From contig CAYWHE010000204.1 in the NCBI GenBank assembly GCA_964458125.1, positions 1 to 7,501 on the forward strand: a DNA stretch of 7,501 nucleotides, given 5' to 3'. How positions within the stretch are numbered: position 1 is the first letter of the stretch; each line of letters starts with the position of its first letter. Under the pieces are notes generated by a model. The model was not told the origin of the DNA, did no database searches, and worked only from the letters and a program-made list of their open reading frames with translations. This DNA is from CAYWHE01 sp964458125. Its GTDB lineage: Bacteria; Bacteroidota; Bacteroidia; AKYH767-A; OLB10. Positions 1 through 5,608 of the stretch are shown here, piece after piece. A program made the position numbers and the translations under genes.

Positions 1-3
1 GGG

Positions 4-537
4 TCAGCCGGCTGCCTGGTTTGACTTGAGCGCGTTCAGTTCATTCATCAACTCCCCGCAGCCTTTTACAGCCAGCCGGTTCGAGCCCCCTTCCGGAATA
101 TGGTAAAAATCGCCAAAGCGTGCATTCAGGCTTTCCAGGAATTCCGGTTGTTCCTTTCTCCTGTATTGTTCCCTGCTGATAAAATGCAACTGCATTCCGT
201 TTTCAATGGCCTGAAGAAGCGTTTTATTGAGCGGATGAGGAGCCTCGCCGCGTATGATCCCGATGCATCGGAAACCGTAAAGCTTCGCAGCAAATGCAGT
301 GGCAGCGATATGGTTGGAAAAGGCTCCTCCAAAAGTGAGGAGTGTGTTTAAGCCCATGCGCGAGGCTTCCTGCAGATTGAACTTCAACTTATGCCATTTG
401 TTTCCCCTTAGTTCCGGCGGACCCTGATTTTCCTCCCAAACCCGGACCGAAACCTTTTTGCGGCTGAATAAATCATCCTGTAAAAGCAGTAACCTGCCCG
501 AAACAGGCGAAATGGTCCAATCTGCAGCTCTAAACAT
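4..537 (-). CDS. ACC deaminase / D-cysteine desulfhydrase-like PLP enzyme, short ORF lacking the C-terminal half
   Basis: Fold-type II PLP-dependent enzyme of the tryptophan-synthase-beta superfamily, closest in motif pattern to 1-aminocyclopropane-1-carboxylate deaminase and D-cysteine desulfhydrase; substrate not resolvable from sequence. Visible motifs: RGNKWHKLKFNL (residues 44-55), where K47 aligns with the PLP-binding lysine of the family; FGGAFSNHIAATA (69-81), with the SN of the substrate/nucleophile loop; and IPEGGSNRLAVKG (147-159). The ATG at 537 fits the family N-terminus. The frame ends in TGA at 4-6 after 177 residues, whereas family members are about 300 residues. The glycine-rich loop that holds the PLP phosphate (usually GTGGT-like) has not yet occurred. 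The ORF is therefore either broken by a nonsense or frameshift change, with the remainder beyond the window, or affected by a sequence error. It diverges from the DUF5522 gene across a 57-base gap. Superfamily call is firm; intactness is doubtful. Confidence 0.75.
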   Translation of the reverse strand: MFRAADWTISPVSGRLLLLQDDLFSRKKVSVRVWEENQGPPELRGNKWHKLKFNLQEASRMGLNTLLTFGGAFSNHIAATAFAAKLYGFRCIGIIRGEAPHPLNKTLLQAIENGMQLHFISREQYRRKEQPEFLESLNARFGDFYHIPEGGSNRLAVKGCGELMNELNALKSNQAAG

Positions 538-572
538 ACCGTTGTTTTTGCTGTTATACCTTAAAAGTTAGT

Positions 573-580
573 CAAAAATA
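573..580 (-). promoter_or_regulatory. Candidate Bacteroidota -7 element for the PLP-enzyme gene
   Basis: On the minus strand the octamer TATTTTTG matches the Bacteroidota -7 consensus TAnnTTTG. It sits 35 bases upstream of the ATG at 537, implying a leader of about 30 bases. No clear TTTG -33 element is found about 20 bases further upstream, so this rests on one element only. The rightward DUF5522 gene, starting at 595, has only the weaker GAAATTTG at 583-590. Confidence 0.35.
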
Positions 581-594
581 ACGAAATTTGCAGC

Positions 595-807
595 ATGGCC
601 TTTACGGATAAGTTTGATAAGGAAGATTACTACCTGAGCGAGGAGGGGTTTATCGTCTTCACGGAAGCCTATCACAGGAAAAGAGGATACTGCTGCCAGA
701 GCAATTGCAGGCATTGTCCGTATGATCAGAAAAAAAACAACCTGGCCCGGAATACCGGAAACAATCAGTCTCTCCCCGGAAATAATTTTTCTGATGCCAG
801 TTTATAA
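595..807 (+). CDS. DUF5522 family small cysteine-motif protein
   Basis: A 70-residue protein of unknown function. The core YYLSEEGFIVFTEAYHRKRG (12-31) followed by YCCQSNCRHCPYD (32-44) is the characteristic pattern of DUF5522. Four cysteines (C33, C34, C38, C41) with H40 in a ten-residue span suggest a metal or iron-sulfur site, but this is inference: no biochemical role is established to my knowledge. There is no signal peptide or membrane segment, so it should be cytoplasmic. Residues 45-70 are a polar Asn/Ser-rich tail with no recognisable motif. hutU starts 38 bases downstream on the same strand with no terminator between, so the two are probably co-transcribed. ATG start chosen because the motif begins shortly after it; no Shine-Dalgarno is seen, as is usual in this phylum. 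Confidence 0.82.
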   Translation: MAFTDKFDKEDYYLSEEGFIVFTEAYHRKRGYCCQSNCRHCPYDQKKNNLARNTGNNQSLPGNNFSDASL

Positions 808-845
808 AACATAAGCGAACCGTTAACCCCGAAAAAACCTGCCAG

Positions 846-2531
846 ATGATCACGACCTCACAGAAACTTGACCTGGGCCAACTGAAAACACCCACCGGCA
901 CCCAGTTGAACTGCAAGGGATGGGTGCAGGAAGCAGCCTTGCGGATGCTGCATAACAACCTGGATCCCGATGTGGCGGAACGTCCCGGGGATCTGATCGT
1001 TTACGGCGGAACGGGAAAAGCCGCCCGGAACGCGGAAGCCTTTCATTTGATCGTCAAGGCGCTGAAAGACCTGGAAGATGACGAAACCCTGCTGATACAG
1101 TCTGGCAAACCTGTGGCTATTTTGCCTACACATAAAGATGCGCCCCGGGTGCTGATTTCGAATTCGCAACTTGTGCCGCATTGGGCCACCTGGGAACATT
1201 TCCGCGACCTGGAAGCCAAAGGTCTGATCATGTACGGACAAATGACAGCAGGTTCCTGGATTTATATCGGCTCCCAGGGCATTGTTCAGGGAACGTATGA
1301 AACTTACGGAGAAGTGGCCCGGCAGCATTTCGGAGGCTCCCTTAAAAATACGCTGAATGTCACGGCCGGTCTGGGCGGCATGGGAGGCGCCCAGCCTCTG
1401 GCCATTACCATGAATGAAGGCACCTGCCTTGCAGCCGAGATGGAGGCCTGGCGTGCTGAAAAACGAATACATACCCGTTACCTCGATCACCTCTTCCATA
1501 ACCTGGATGAAGCCATCGACAAAGCGGTGGAGGCAAAAAAAGAGGGACGGGCCGTTTCCATCGCCTACATCGGCAACGCCGTGGATTTGCTGCGCAGACT
1601 GACCGATCGGAACATCATACCGGATACGCTCACGGACCAGACCTCCGCTCACGATGAACTGGTGGGGTATTTTCCCGAAGGACTAAGCGTGGAAGAAGCC
1701 AGGGTGCTGCGGGATACCAACCCGGCGGAATACATCCGGCGTTCCAGAGAAACCATGGTAAAACACGTTCAGCTCATGCTGGACCTGCAAAAGAAAGGCG
1801 CCGTTACGTTTGATTACGGCAACAACCTCCGGGGCCAGGCATTTGCAATGGGGTTGAAAAACGCGTTTGATTTTCCGGGATTTGTTCCGGCGTATATACG
1901 TCCGTTATTCTGCGAAGGAAAAGGTCCATTCCGGTGGGCAGCCCTTTCGGGCGACCCGTCCGATATTTATGAAACGGATAAAAAAATACTGGAACTTTTC
2001 CCGGGGGACACCGGTCTGGCACGCTGGATCAAGATGGCCCGGGAGCGGATTGCCTTCCAGGGATTGCCGGCGCGCATCTGCTGGCTGGGCCAGGGTGACC
2101 GGGAGAAAGCCGGGCTGGCATTTAACCAGCTGGTGAAAGAAGGTAAGGTGAAAGCACCCATCGTCATTGGCCGTGACCACCTCGACACCGGTTCCGTGGC
2201 TTCTCCGAACCGTGAAACCGAAGCCATGAAAGACGGATCGGATGCCATTGCCGACTGGCCGGTGCTCAATGCACTGATCAATACAGCCGGGGGAGCAAGC
2301 TGGGTATCGCTTCACCATGGAGGTGGTGTCGGGATCGGCTATTCCATCCATGCCGGCATGGTCATCGTGGCAGACGGAACGGAAGATGCAGCCAGGAGAC
2401 TTCAACGGGTTTTGCATAACGATCCGGCCATGGGAGTGATCAGGCATATGGATGCCGGTTATGATATAGCCCTGGATACGGCCCGGAAACATAAGCTGGA
2501 CATTCGCGAACGCCTGGCAGGTAAAAAATGA
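846..2531 (+). CDS. hutU: Urocanate hydratase (urocanase)
   Basis: Cytoplasmic NAD+-dependent enzyme of histidine degradation; converts trans-urocanate to 4-imidazolone-5-propanoate. The 561 residues equal the usual family length (about 555-560). Signature segments: YGGTGKAARN (53-62), QMTAGSWIYIGSQG (132-145), GLGGMGGAQP (175-184), NAVDLL (244-249), QTSAHD (265-270) and DHLDTGSVASPNRE (444-457). Cys412 in the ICWLGQGDR motif aligns with the catalytic Cys410 of the Pseudomonas putida enzyme. Residues known as NAD+ contacts in the family are all present at the expected offsets: G54/G55, Q132, G178-G180, E198, R203, N244/A245, Q265-H269, Y324, G494. The segment at 190-212 departs from the common EVD..RI pattern (here EMEAWRAEKRI) but keeps the contact E and R. 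No hutH, hutI or hutG is in the window, so the rest of the pathway must be elsewhere. The enzyme appears intact and functional. Confidence 0.97.
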   Translation: MITTSQKLDLGQLKTPTGTQLNCKGWVQEAALRMLHNNLDPDVAERPGDLIVYGGTGKAARNAEAFHLIVKALKDLEDDETLLIQSGKPVAILPTHKDAPRVLISNSQLVPHWATWEHFRDLEAKGLIMYGQMTAGSWIYIGSQGIVQGTYETYGEVARQHFGGSLKNTLNVTAGLGGMGGAQPLAITMNEGTCLAAEMEAWRAEKRIHTRYLDHLFHNLDEAIDKAVEAKKEGRAVSIAYIGNAVDLLRRLTDRNIIPDTLTDQTSAHDELVGYFPEGLSVEEARVLRDTNPAEYIRRSRETMVKHVQLMLDLQKKGAVTFDYGNNLRGQAFAMGLKNAFDFPGFVPAYIRPLFCEGKGPFRWAALSGDPSDIYETDKKILELFPGDTGLARWIKMARERIAFQGLPARICWLGQGDREKAGLAFNQLVKEGKVKAPIVIGRDHLDTGSVASPNRETEAMKDGSDAIADWPVLNALINTAGGASWVSLHHGGGVGIGYSIHAGMVIVADGTEDAARRLQRVLHNDPAMGVIRHMDAGYDIALDTARKHKLDIRERLAGKK

Positions 2532-2612
2532 AACGTTTGGGTTTCCAGCTTAAAACATGACACGTATGAACATTCAAATAAACAGTCATTACCTCCAATC
2601 CGTTATCCTGTT

Positions 2613-3017
2613 ATGAATCCTTTAAGAAACAGCAACACTTTCTTCATCCTCCTGGCCGTTGTGATTACCCTGCTATACTCCTGCGCCAAGGATGACAGCT
2701 TTTCTCCCAATGCCGACGACAGGGAGCGGTACCTGGGTAACTGGATCTGCAAGGAAACGGTTCAGGGTCAGACCCCGACTACGTTTACGATAACGGTTAG
2801 CAGCTTCGGGGATACGGACACCCTGCAGGTAAAAAACTTCAATCAGCTGGGCGCCTCCACTTCTGCCCTGTGGCTGGTTTCGGATAACAGTATCACCATT
2901 CCCGCCCAGCAGGTTACACAGGTCGCCCTGTCCGGTTTTGGTTTTTACAAAGACGGCAAGTTAGACCTGACCTACACCGCCGACGGGGAATCGGTGACAG
3001 CGGATTGTACACGGTAA
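2613..3017 (+). CDS. Small lipoprotein with surface-export signal, function unknown
   Basis: A 134-residue protein with a type II signal peptide: basic N-terminus, hydrophobic stretch 9-22 (TFFILLAVVITLLY) and lipobox LYSC, giving lipidation at C24. The residues after the cysteine, AKDDS, match the X-K-(D/E)2 lipoprotein export signal described in Bacteroidota (Capnocytophaga, Flavobacterium), which predicts transport to the outer face of the outer membrane. The mature part begins DDRERYLGNWICKE (35-48), a lipocalin-like opening often seen in small Bacteroidota lipoproteins, followed by alternating beta-type segments. C46 and C132 could form a disulfide linking the two ends. No enzymatic motif is recognised. 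It follows hutU by 81 bases on the same strand, without an evident terminator or matching promoter between them, so read-through is possible. There is no functional link to histidine degradation that I can see. Confidence 0.85.
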   Translation: MNPLRNSNTFFILLAVVITLLYSCAKDDSFSPNADDRERYLGNWICKETVQGQTPTTFTITVSSFGDTDTLQVKNFNQLGASTSALWLVSDNSITIPAQQVTQVALSGFGFYKDGKLDLTYTADGESVTADCTR

Positions 3018-3060
3018 AGGCCAACAGGCCGCTCACCAAAGGCCCGCTATACACCAGGTT

Positions 3061-3088
3061 CCCGGTCCGGCAACCGGGTTTCCTTTCC
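3061..3088 (+). terminator. Possible terminator after the lipoprotein gene
   Basis: CCCGGT (3061-3066) pairs with ACCGGG (3073-3078) around a 6-base loop, 43 bases beyond the lipoprotein stop codon. The following TTTCCTTTCC is a poor T-tract, so a Rho-independent function is only possible. It lies in the 127-base gap between convergent genes. Confidence 0.35.
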
Positions 3089-3144
3089 ATGAGGTGCGTC
3101 CCGCCAACAGGCCTATGTTCAGGGCTGGCACAGGACAGAAAAAA

Positions 3145-3780
3145 TCAGCTGAGCCGGCTGGCGATGAGGCTGATGAATTCCTTCCGGGTACGGTCGTTTT
3201 CAAACTCCCCGGTAAAAGCGGAGGTGGTGGTGACGGAATTTTGTTTCTGTATGCCCCTCATCTGCATGCAGAGGTGTTTGGCCTCAATAACCACTGCCAC
3301 TCCGAGAGGATTTAAGGTGGCCTGAATGCAATCCCGGATTTCCGTGGTCAGCCGCTCCTGCACCTGGAGCCTGCGCGCAAAGGCATCCACCACACGGGGG
3401 ATCTTGCTTAAGCCGACGATATAATGATCGGGAATGTAGGCCACATGAGCCTTTCCAAAAAAGGGAAGCATGTGGTGCTCACACATGGAATAAATCTCAA
3501 TATCCTTGACAATTACCATTTGCTTGTAATCCTCCCTGAACTTGGCCGAGTTGAGAATCTCTTCGGGATTCAGATCGTAACCGTGCATTAAAAACTGCAT
3601 GGCTTTGGCCACCCGTTCCGGGGTTTTCAGGAGCCCTTCCCGGGCCGGGTTTTCTCCAAGTTCAGCAATGATGGATTTATATTTATCCGAAAGACTGCTG
3701 ACCACCTTGGGGTTGTAATGATCTCTTTTGGTGTAACCGAATTCCGATTGTTCCAGGGAATTCTTTTTCGTTTTTTTCAT
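3145..3780 (-). CDS. folE: GTP cyclohydrolase I (type IA)
   Basis: Converts GTP to 7,8-dihydroneopterin triphosphate plus formate, the entry step for folate, biopterin-type and queuosine pterins; cytoplasmic homodecamer in known members. The 211 residues compare with 222 in E. coli. Visible motifs: GENPAREGLLKTPERVAKAM (42-61), the active-site block SMCEHHMLPFFGKAHVAYIP (98-117), GLSKIPR (123-129), and a C-terminal block around KHLCMQMRG (168-176). The zinc ligands of the family are present as C100, H103 and C171, so this is the zinc type, not the MptA/FolE2 type. It is the second gene of a leftward pair, 36 bases after the PTPS-type gene, and both act in consecutive pterin steps. A weak hairpin (CAGC/GCTG, 3146-3160) overlaps the stop and is followed by six T on the minus strand, which could end the transcript. 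ATG start is supported by the usual N-terminal length. Confidence 0.97.
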   Translation of the reverse strand: MKKTKKNSLEQSEFGYTKRDHYNPKVVSSLSDKYKSIIAELGENPAREGLLKTPERVAKAMQFLMHGYDLNPEEILNSAKFREDYKQMVIVKDIEIYSMCEHHMLPFFGKAHVAYIPDHYIVGLSKIPRVVDAFARRLQVQERLTTEIRDCIQATLNPLGVAVVIEAKHLCMQMRGIQKQNSVTTTSAFTGEFENDRTRKEFISLIASRLS

Positions 3781-3816
3781 GGACGGGTTGATCCTGTTTA
3801 TAAAAACCGTGATAAA

Positions 3817-4236
3817 TCAGTGGTTGGGTCCGAAATAATCAACGAAGTTCCGCTCCGTTTCCTGCAGGCGTATGCTGTGCAACCTGCAATGCTGATGATT
3901 AAAATGAGGTTCCAGCTGCTCCCATATTCCGACGGCCAGTAATTCCGTGCTGGCAAATTTACCCTTCATAAATTCAACATCCAGGTTGATATTTTTATGA
4001 TCGAGTTTATCGATAATTTTTTGCCTGATGATGTCGCTCATGATCTTCAGATCAAAAACGAATCCCGTTTCCGGATCCGGCTCGCCCTTCAGGGTCACAT
4101 ACAAATCATAATTATGCCCGTGCCAGTTGGGGTTGGCGCATTTGCCAAACACCTCCAGGTTTTTTTCCTCGCTCCACTTTTCATTGTAAAGCTTGTGGGC
4201 TGCATTAAACTGTTCCTTTCTTGTTACAAAAATCAT
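3817..4236 (-). CDS. 6-pyruvoyl-tetrahydropterin synthase-type enzyme (PTPS-II / QueD family)
   Basis: Acts on 7,8-dihydroneopterin triphosphate, the product of the downstream FolE. Numbering is from the ATG at 4236 (139 residues). Zinc ligands are H14 (QFNAAH), H39 and H41 (NWHGHNY). Catalytic C33 lies in GKCANPNWHGHNY; D79-H80 (KLDHKN) and E126 (RLQETERN) match the Asp-His pair and substrate-binding Glu of rat PTPS. The spacing C-x5-HGH is that of animal-type PTPS, whereas E. coli QueD has C-x3-HGH. That favours 6-pyruvoyl-tetrahydropterin synthesis (biopterin-like cofactor) over queuosine, but automatic annotation would likely say 6-carboxytetrahydropterin synthase. An upstream in-frame TTG at 4248 would add four residues (143 aa). 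I prefer the ATG, because the promoter-like TAGTTTTG at 4256-4263 would leave almost no leader for the TTG, and the family N-terminus fits. It probably forms an operon with folE. Confidence 0.9.
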   Translation of the reverse strand: MIFVTRKEQFNAAHKLYNEKWSEEKNLEVFGKCANPNWHGHNYDLYVTLKGEPDPETGFVFDLKIMSDIIRQKIIDKLDHKNINLDVEFMKGKFASTELLAVGIWEQLEPHFNHQHCRLHSIRLQETERNFVDYFGPNH

Positions 4237-4255
4237 CGGCCTTTTCAATATTCTG

Positions 4256-4263
4256 CAAAACTA
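4256..4263 (-). promoter_or_regulatory. Candidate -7 promoter element for the PTPS-folE operon
   Basis: TAGTTTTG on the minus strand is a full match to the Bacteroidota -7 consensus TAnnTTTG, 19 bases upstream of the ATG at 4236, implying a leader of about 14 bases. No TTTG -33 box is present at the expected spacing. The position supports the ATG at 4236 over the TTG at 4248 as the start. Confidence 0.45.
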
Positions 4264-4288
4264 AGGGTTTTTCAGGAACACCCTGCGA

Positions 4289-4320
4289 TTTGCAAAACCG
4301 GCTGAGAAGTCTTTCATTTG
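4289..4320 (+). promoter_or_regulatory. Candidate -33/-7 promoter for mqnB
   Basis: TTTG (4289-4292), a 20-base spacer, then TTCATTTG (4313-4320) fit the Bacteroidota promoter pattern TTTG-N(about 20)-TAnnTTTG with one mismatch in the -7 box. The mqnB ATG is 19 bases downstream, implying a leader of about 15 bases. It lies back to back with the promoter of the leftward pterin operon, within a 103-base divergent gap. Confidence 0.5.
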
Positions 4321-4339
4321 GGGACGGATAACCCAACCC

Positions 4340-5047
4340 ATGAAGTGTTTAATCGTTTGCGCCACAGCGGCTGAATTTCCGTTTCCCGACGCCGTCGATC
4401 AGGCATCAGCCGGTTGCATACCACAGGAGGTGATGGGCGGTCGTTATCCCGGCATACAGGTTTTCCTGCTGGTTACAGGTCCAGGCATGGTGCCCATGGC
4501 TTATCATTTGTCTAAAGCCCTGCTTACCGGATCCTATGACCTGGTGCTGAATCTCGGTATTGCCGGGTGTTTTCATCCAGGCGTTCCATTGGGTACGGTA
4601 TTCCAGGTGACGGAAGATTGTTTTGCCTGGTGGGGGGCTGAAGACGGCGAGGATTTTTTGTCCGTATTCAACCTGGGCCTGGTCTCACCTGATGATTTCC
4701 CATTTCAACAGCGCAAACTGCTGAACAATCCTGTCCTAAACGGCACGGTATTACCGGCAATCCCCGTGGCTAAGGCAATTACCGTTACCTGCGGTCATGG
4801 CCGCGAGGCAGGCATCGAAAGCACCAGGAAATATTTTCCTGCCGACCTGGAATCCATGGAAGGGGCGGCCTTTTTTTATGTATGCCTGATGGAAAAGGTG
4901 AAATGCCTTCAGTTACGCGCTGTTTCCAATCTCGTGGAAAAAAGAAATAAAAAAGCCTGGGATATTGCCCGTGCAGTTGATTCCCTCAAACGGGTCACCG
5001 GTCAAATCCTGGAAGAGTTCTCCTCCGGAAAGGTTATTTTAGATTAA
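4340..5047 (+). CDS. mqnB: Futalosine hydrolase
   Basis: Cleaves futalosine to dehypoxanthine futalosine and hypoxanthine in the alternative (futalosine) menaquinone pathway; cytoplasmic nucleosidase of the MTAN/purine-nucleoside-phosphorylase superfamily. 235 residues, near the family size. E12 (CATAAEFPF) occupies the position of the catalytic Glu12 of MTA/SAH nucleosidases. Further motifs are TGPGM (46-50), LVLNLGIAG (68-76), a DCFAWWGAED segment (93-102), ESMEGAAFFY (171-180) with E174 as the ribose-binding glutamate, and RAVSNLVEKRN (193-203). The last has SN where MTA/SAH nucleosidase has SD; together with the following EKRNKKAW it marks futalosine hydrolase. Other mqn genes are not in the window, which is common because the pathway is scattered in Bacteroidota. 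The last 14 bases overlap the end of the convergent GldM-C-like gene. ATG start is supported by the beta-strand MKCLIVCATAAE and the promoter 20 bases upstream. Confidence 0.9.
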   Translation: MKCLIVCATAAEFPFPDAVDQASAGCIPQEVMGGRYPGIQVFLLVTGPGMVPMAYHLSKALLTGSYDLVLNLGIAGCFHPGVPLGTVFQVTEDCFAWWGAEDGEDFLSVFNLGLVSPDDFPFQQRKLLNNPVLNGTVLPAIPVAKAITVTCGHGREAGIESTRKYFPADLESMEGAAFFYVCLMEKVKCLQLRAVSNLVEKRNKKAWDIARAVDSLKRVTGQILEEFSSGKVILD

Positions 5048-5489
5048 ATACAATATTCGGAAGTTTGAGCACTTCCCTGCTTGTTTTTTCCTTAAACGTG
5101 ACATTTTTAAGAAATACGGTATCACCCGGCTTTGCATTTTTAATGGCATTTAAGGCGAGAATCGGGATTCCGGCCTCTCCAATGCCGTAATCGGTGGTTG
5201 CCAGCGGATCCTTGGTGATGACCTGGATCTGGAACTGGTATAATTCAAGCGTGGTTTTGCCGTCACATAACACTTCCAGCGGCTGGGACTGGGCCCAGGC
5301 GACTGCATCCGTTATGCTTATTTCATGGGTGTTGCCGGCGTCCACCGGTGGATTGCAAACCTTATACAGCAATGGTTTTGAATCCTTTTTAGGAGCGGGT
5401 TTCGCGGCCTGCTTCTTGTCCTGGGCCATGAGCCCGTTACACAGGCAAACGAACAGGGTGGTGTAAAGAACACTTTTAAAAATTTTCAT
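5034..5489 (-). CDS. Secreted protein with GldM C-terminal-like domain
   Basis: A 151-residue protein with an N-terminal signal peptide (basic start, hydrophobic 6-20, likely cut after MAQ at 21-23), then a charged Lys/Ala/Pro linker (about 24-40). A compact domain follows from about residue 41. The end of the protein, KPGDTVFLKNVTFKEK then LKLPNIVFNLK, resembles the last beta-domain of GldM, the periplasmic shaft of the T9SS/gliding motor, where a KxGDxV-x-F-x-x-I pattern and a final LPxIxF strand recur. This is a stand-alone copy without GldM's membrane helix or other domains, so it is not GldM itself. C45 and C75 could pair in the periplasm. The specific function is unknown; a periplasmic binding or accessory role is inference. 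The gene is convergent with mqnB, overlapping it by 14 bases, and the strong terminator upstream separates it from the S74 gene, so it is probably monocistronic. Confidence 0.65.
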   Translation of the reverse strand: MKIFKSVLYTTLFVCLCNGLMAQDKKQAAKPAPKKDSKPLLYKVCNPPVDAGNTHEISITDAVAWAQSQPLEVLCDGKTTLELYQFQIQVITKDPLATTDYGIGEAGIPILALNAIKNAKPGDTVFLKNVTFKEKTSREVLKLPNIVFNLK

Positions 5490-5510
5490 CGGTGAGGAAT
5501 TTTATGACTT

Positions 5511-5518
5511 CAAATCTA
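5511..5518 (-). promoter_or_regulatory. Candidate -7 promoter element for the GldM-C-like gene
   Basis: TAGATTTG on the minus strand is an exact TAnnTTTG match, 21 bases upstream of the ATG at 5489. A TTG lies only 14 bases further upstream, too close for the usual -33 spacing of about 20, so the upstream element is not convincing. It lies between the S74-gene terminator and the gene, where a promoter is expected. Confidence 0.45.
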
Positions 5519-5557
5519 CAAAAAAGAAAATACAACGGGAATGGTTCGGCCAAATAC

Positions 5558-5589
5558 AAAAAAAAACCAGGACCCGGGCCCTGGTTTTT
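5558..5589 (-). terminator. Rho-independent terminator of the S74/T9SS protein gene
   Basis: AAAAACCAGG (5562-5571) and CCTGGTTTTT (5580-5589) form a perfect 10-bp stem with an 8-base GC-rich loop. On the minus strand the stem runs into nine T (5558-5566), the classic terminator layout. It begins 19 bases beyond the stop codon at 5609. The plus-strand side ends in only five T, so it could act weakly in both directions. Confidence 0.8.
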
Positions 5590-5608
5590 GGACTGAAAAT
5601 GAACCGGA

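Noticed and set aside
858..1652. Long 264-codon open frame antisense to hutU
   Set aside because: Shadow of the hutU codon pattern; the translation has no recognisable domain, whereas the plus-strand frame is a full-length urocanase.
1905..2492. 195-codon antisense frame over the end of hutU
   Set aside because: Same cause: complementary to a well-conserved coding frame, composition His/Pro/Gly-rich and without family motifs.
3020..3113. Direct repeat of GCCAACAGGCC (3020-3030 and 3103-3113)
   Set aside because: Only 11 bases, GC-rich, in a short gap between convergent genes; no further similarity between copies and no mobile-element or attachment-site context.
3005..3325. Rightward frame of 106 codons across the lipoprotein end and folE end
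   Set aside because: It overlaps the lipoprotein stop and lies antisense to the conserved C-terminus of folE; no domain features.
4237..4248. TTG start extending the PTPS-type protein by four residues
   Set aside because: An ATG at 4236 fits the family N-terminus and leaves a plausible leader after the candidate -7 box at 4256-4263.
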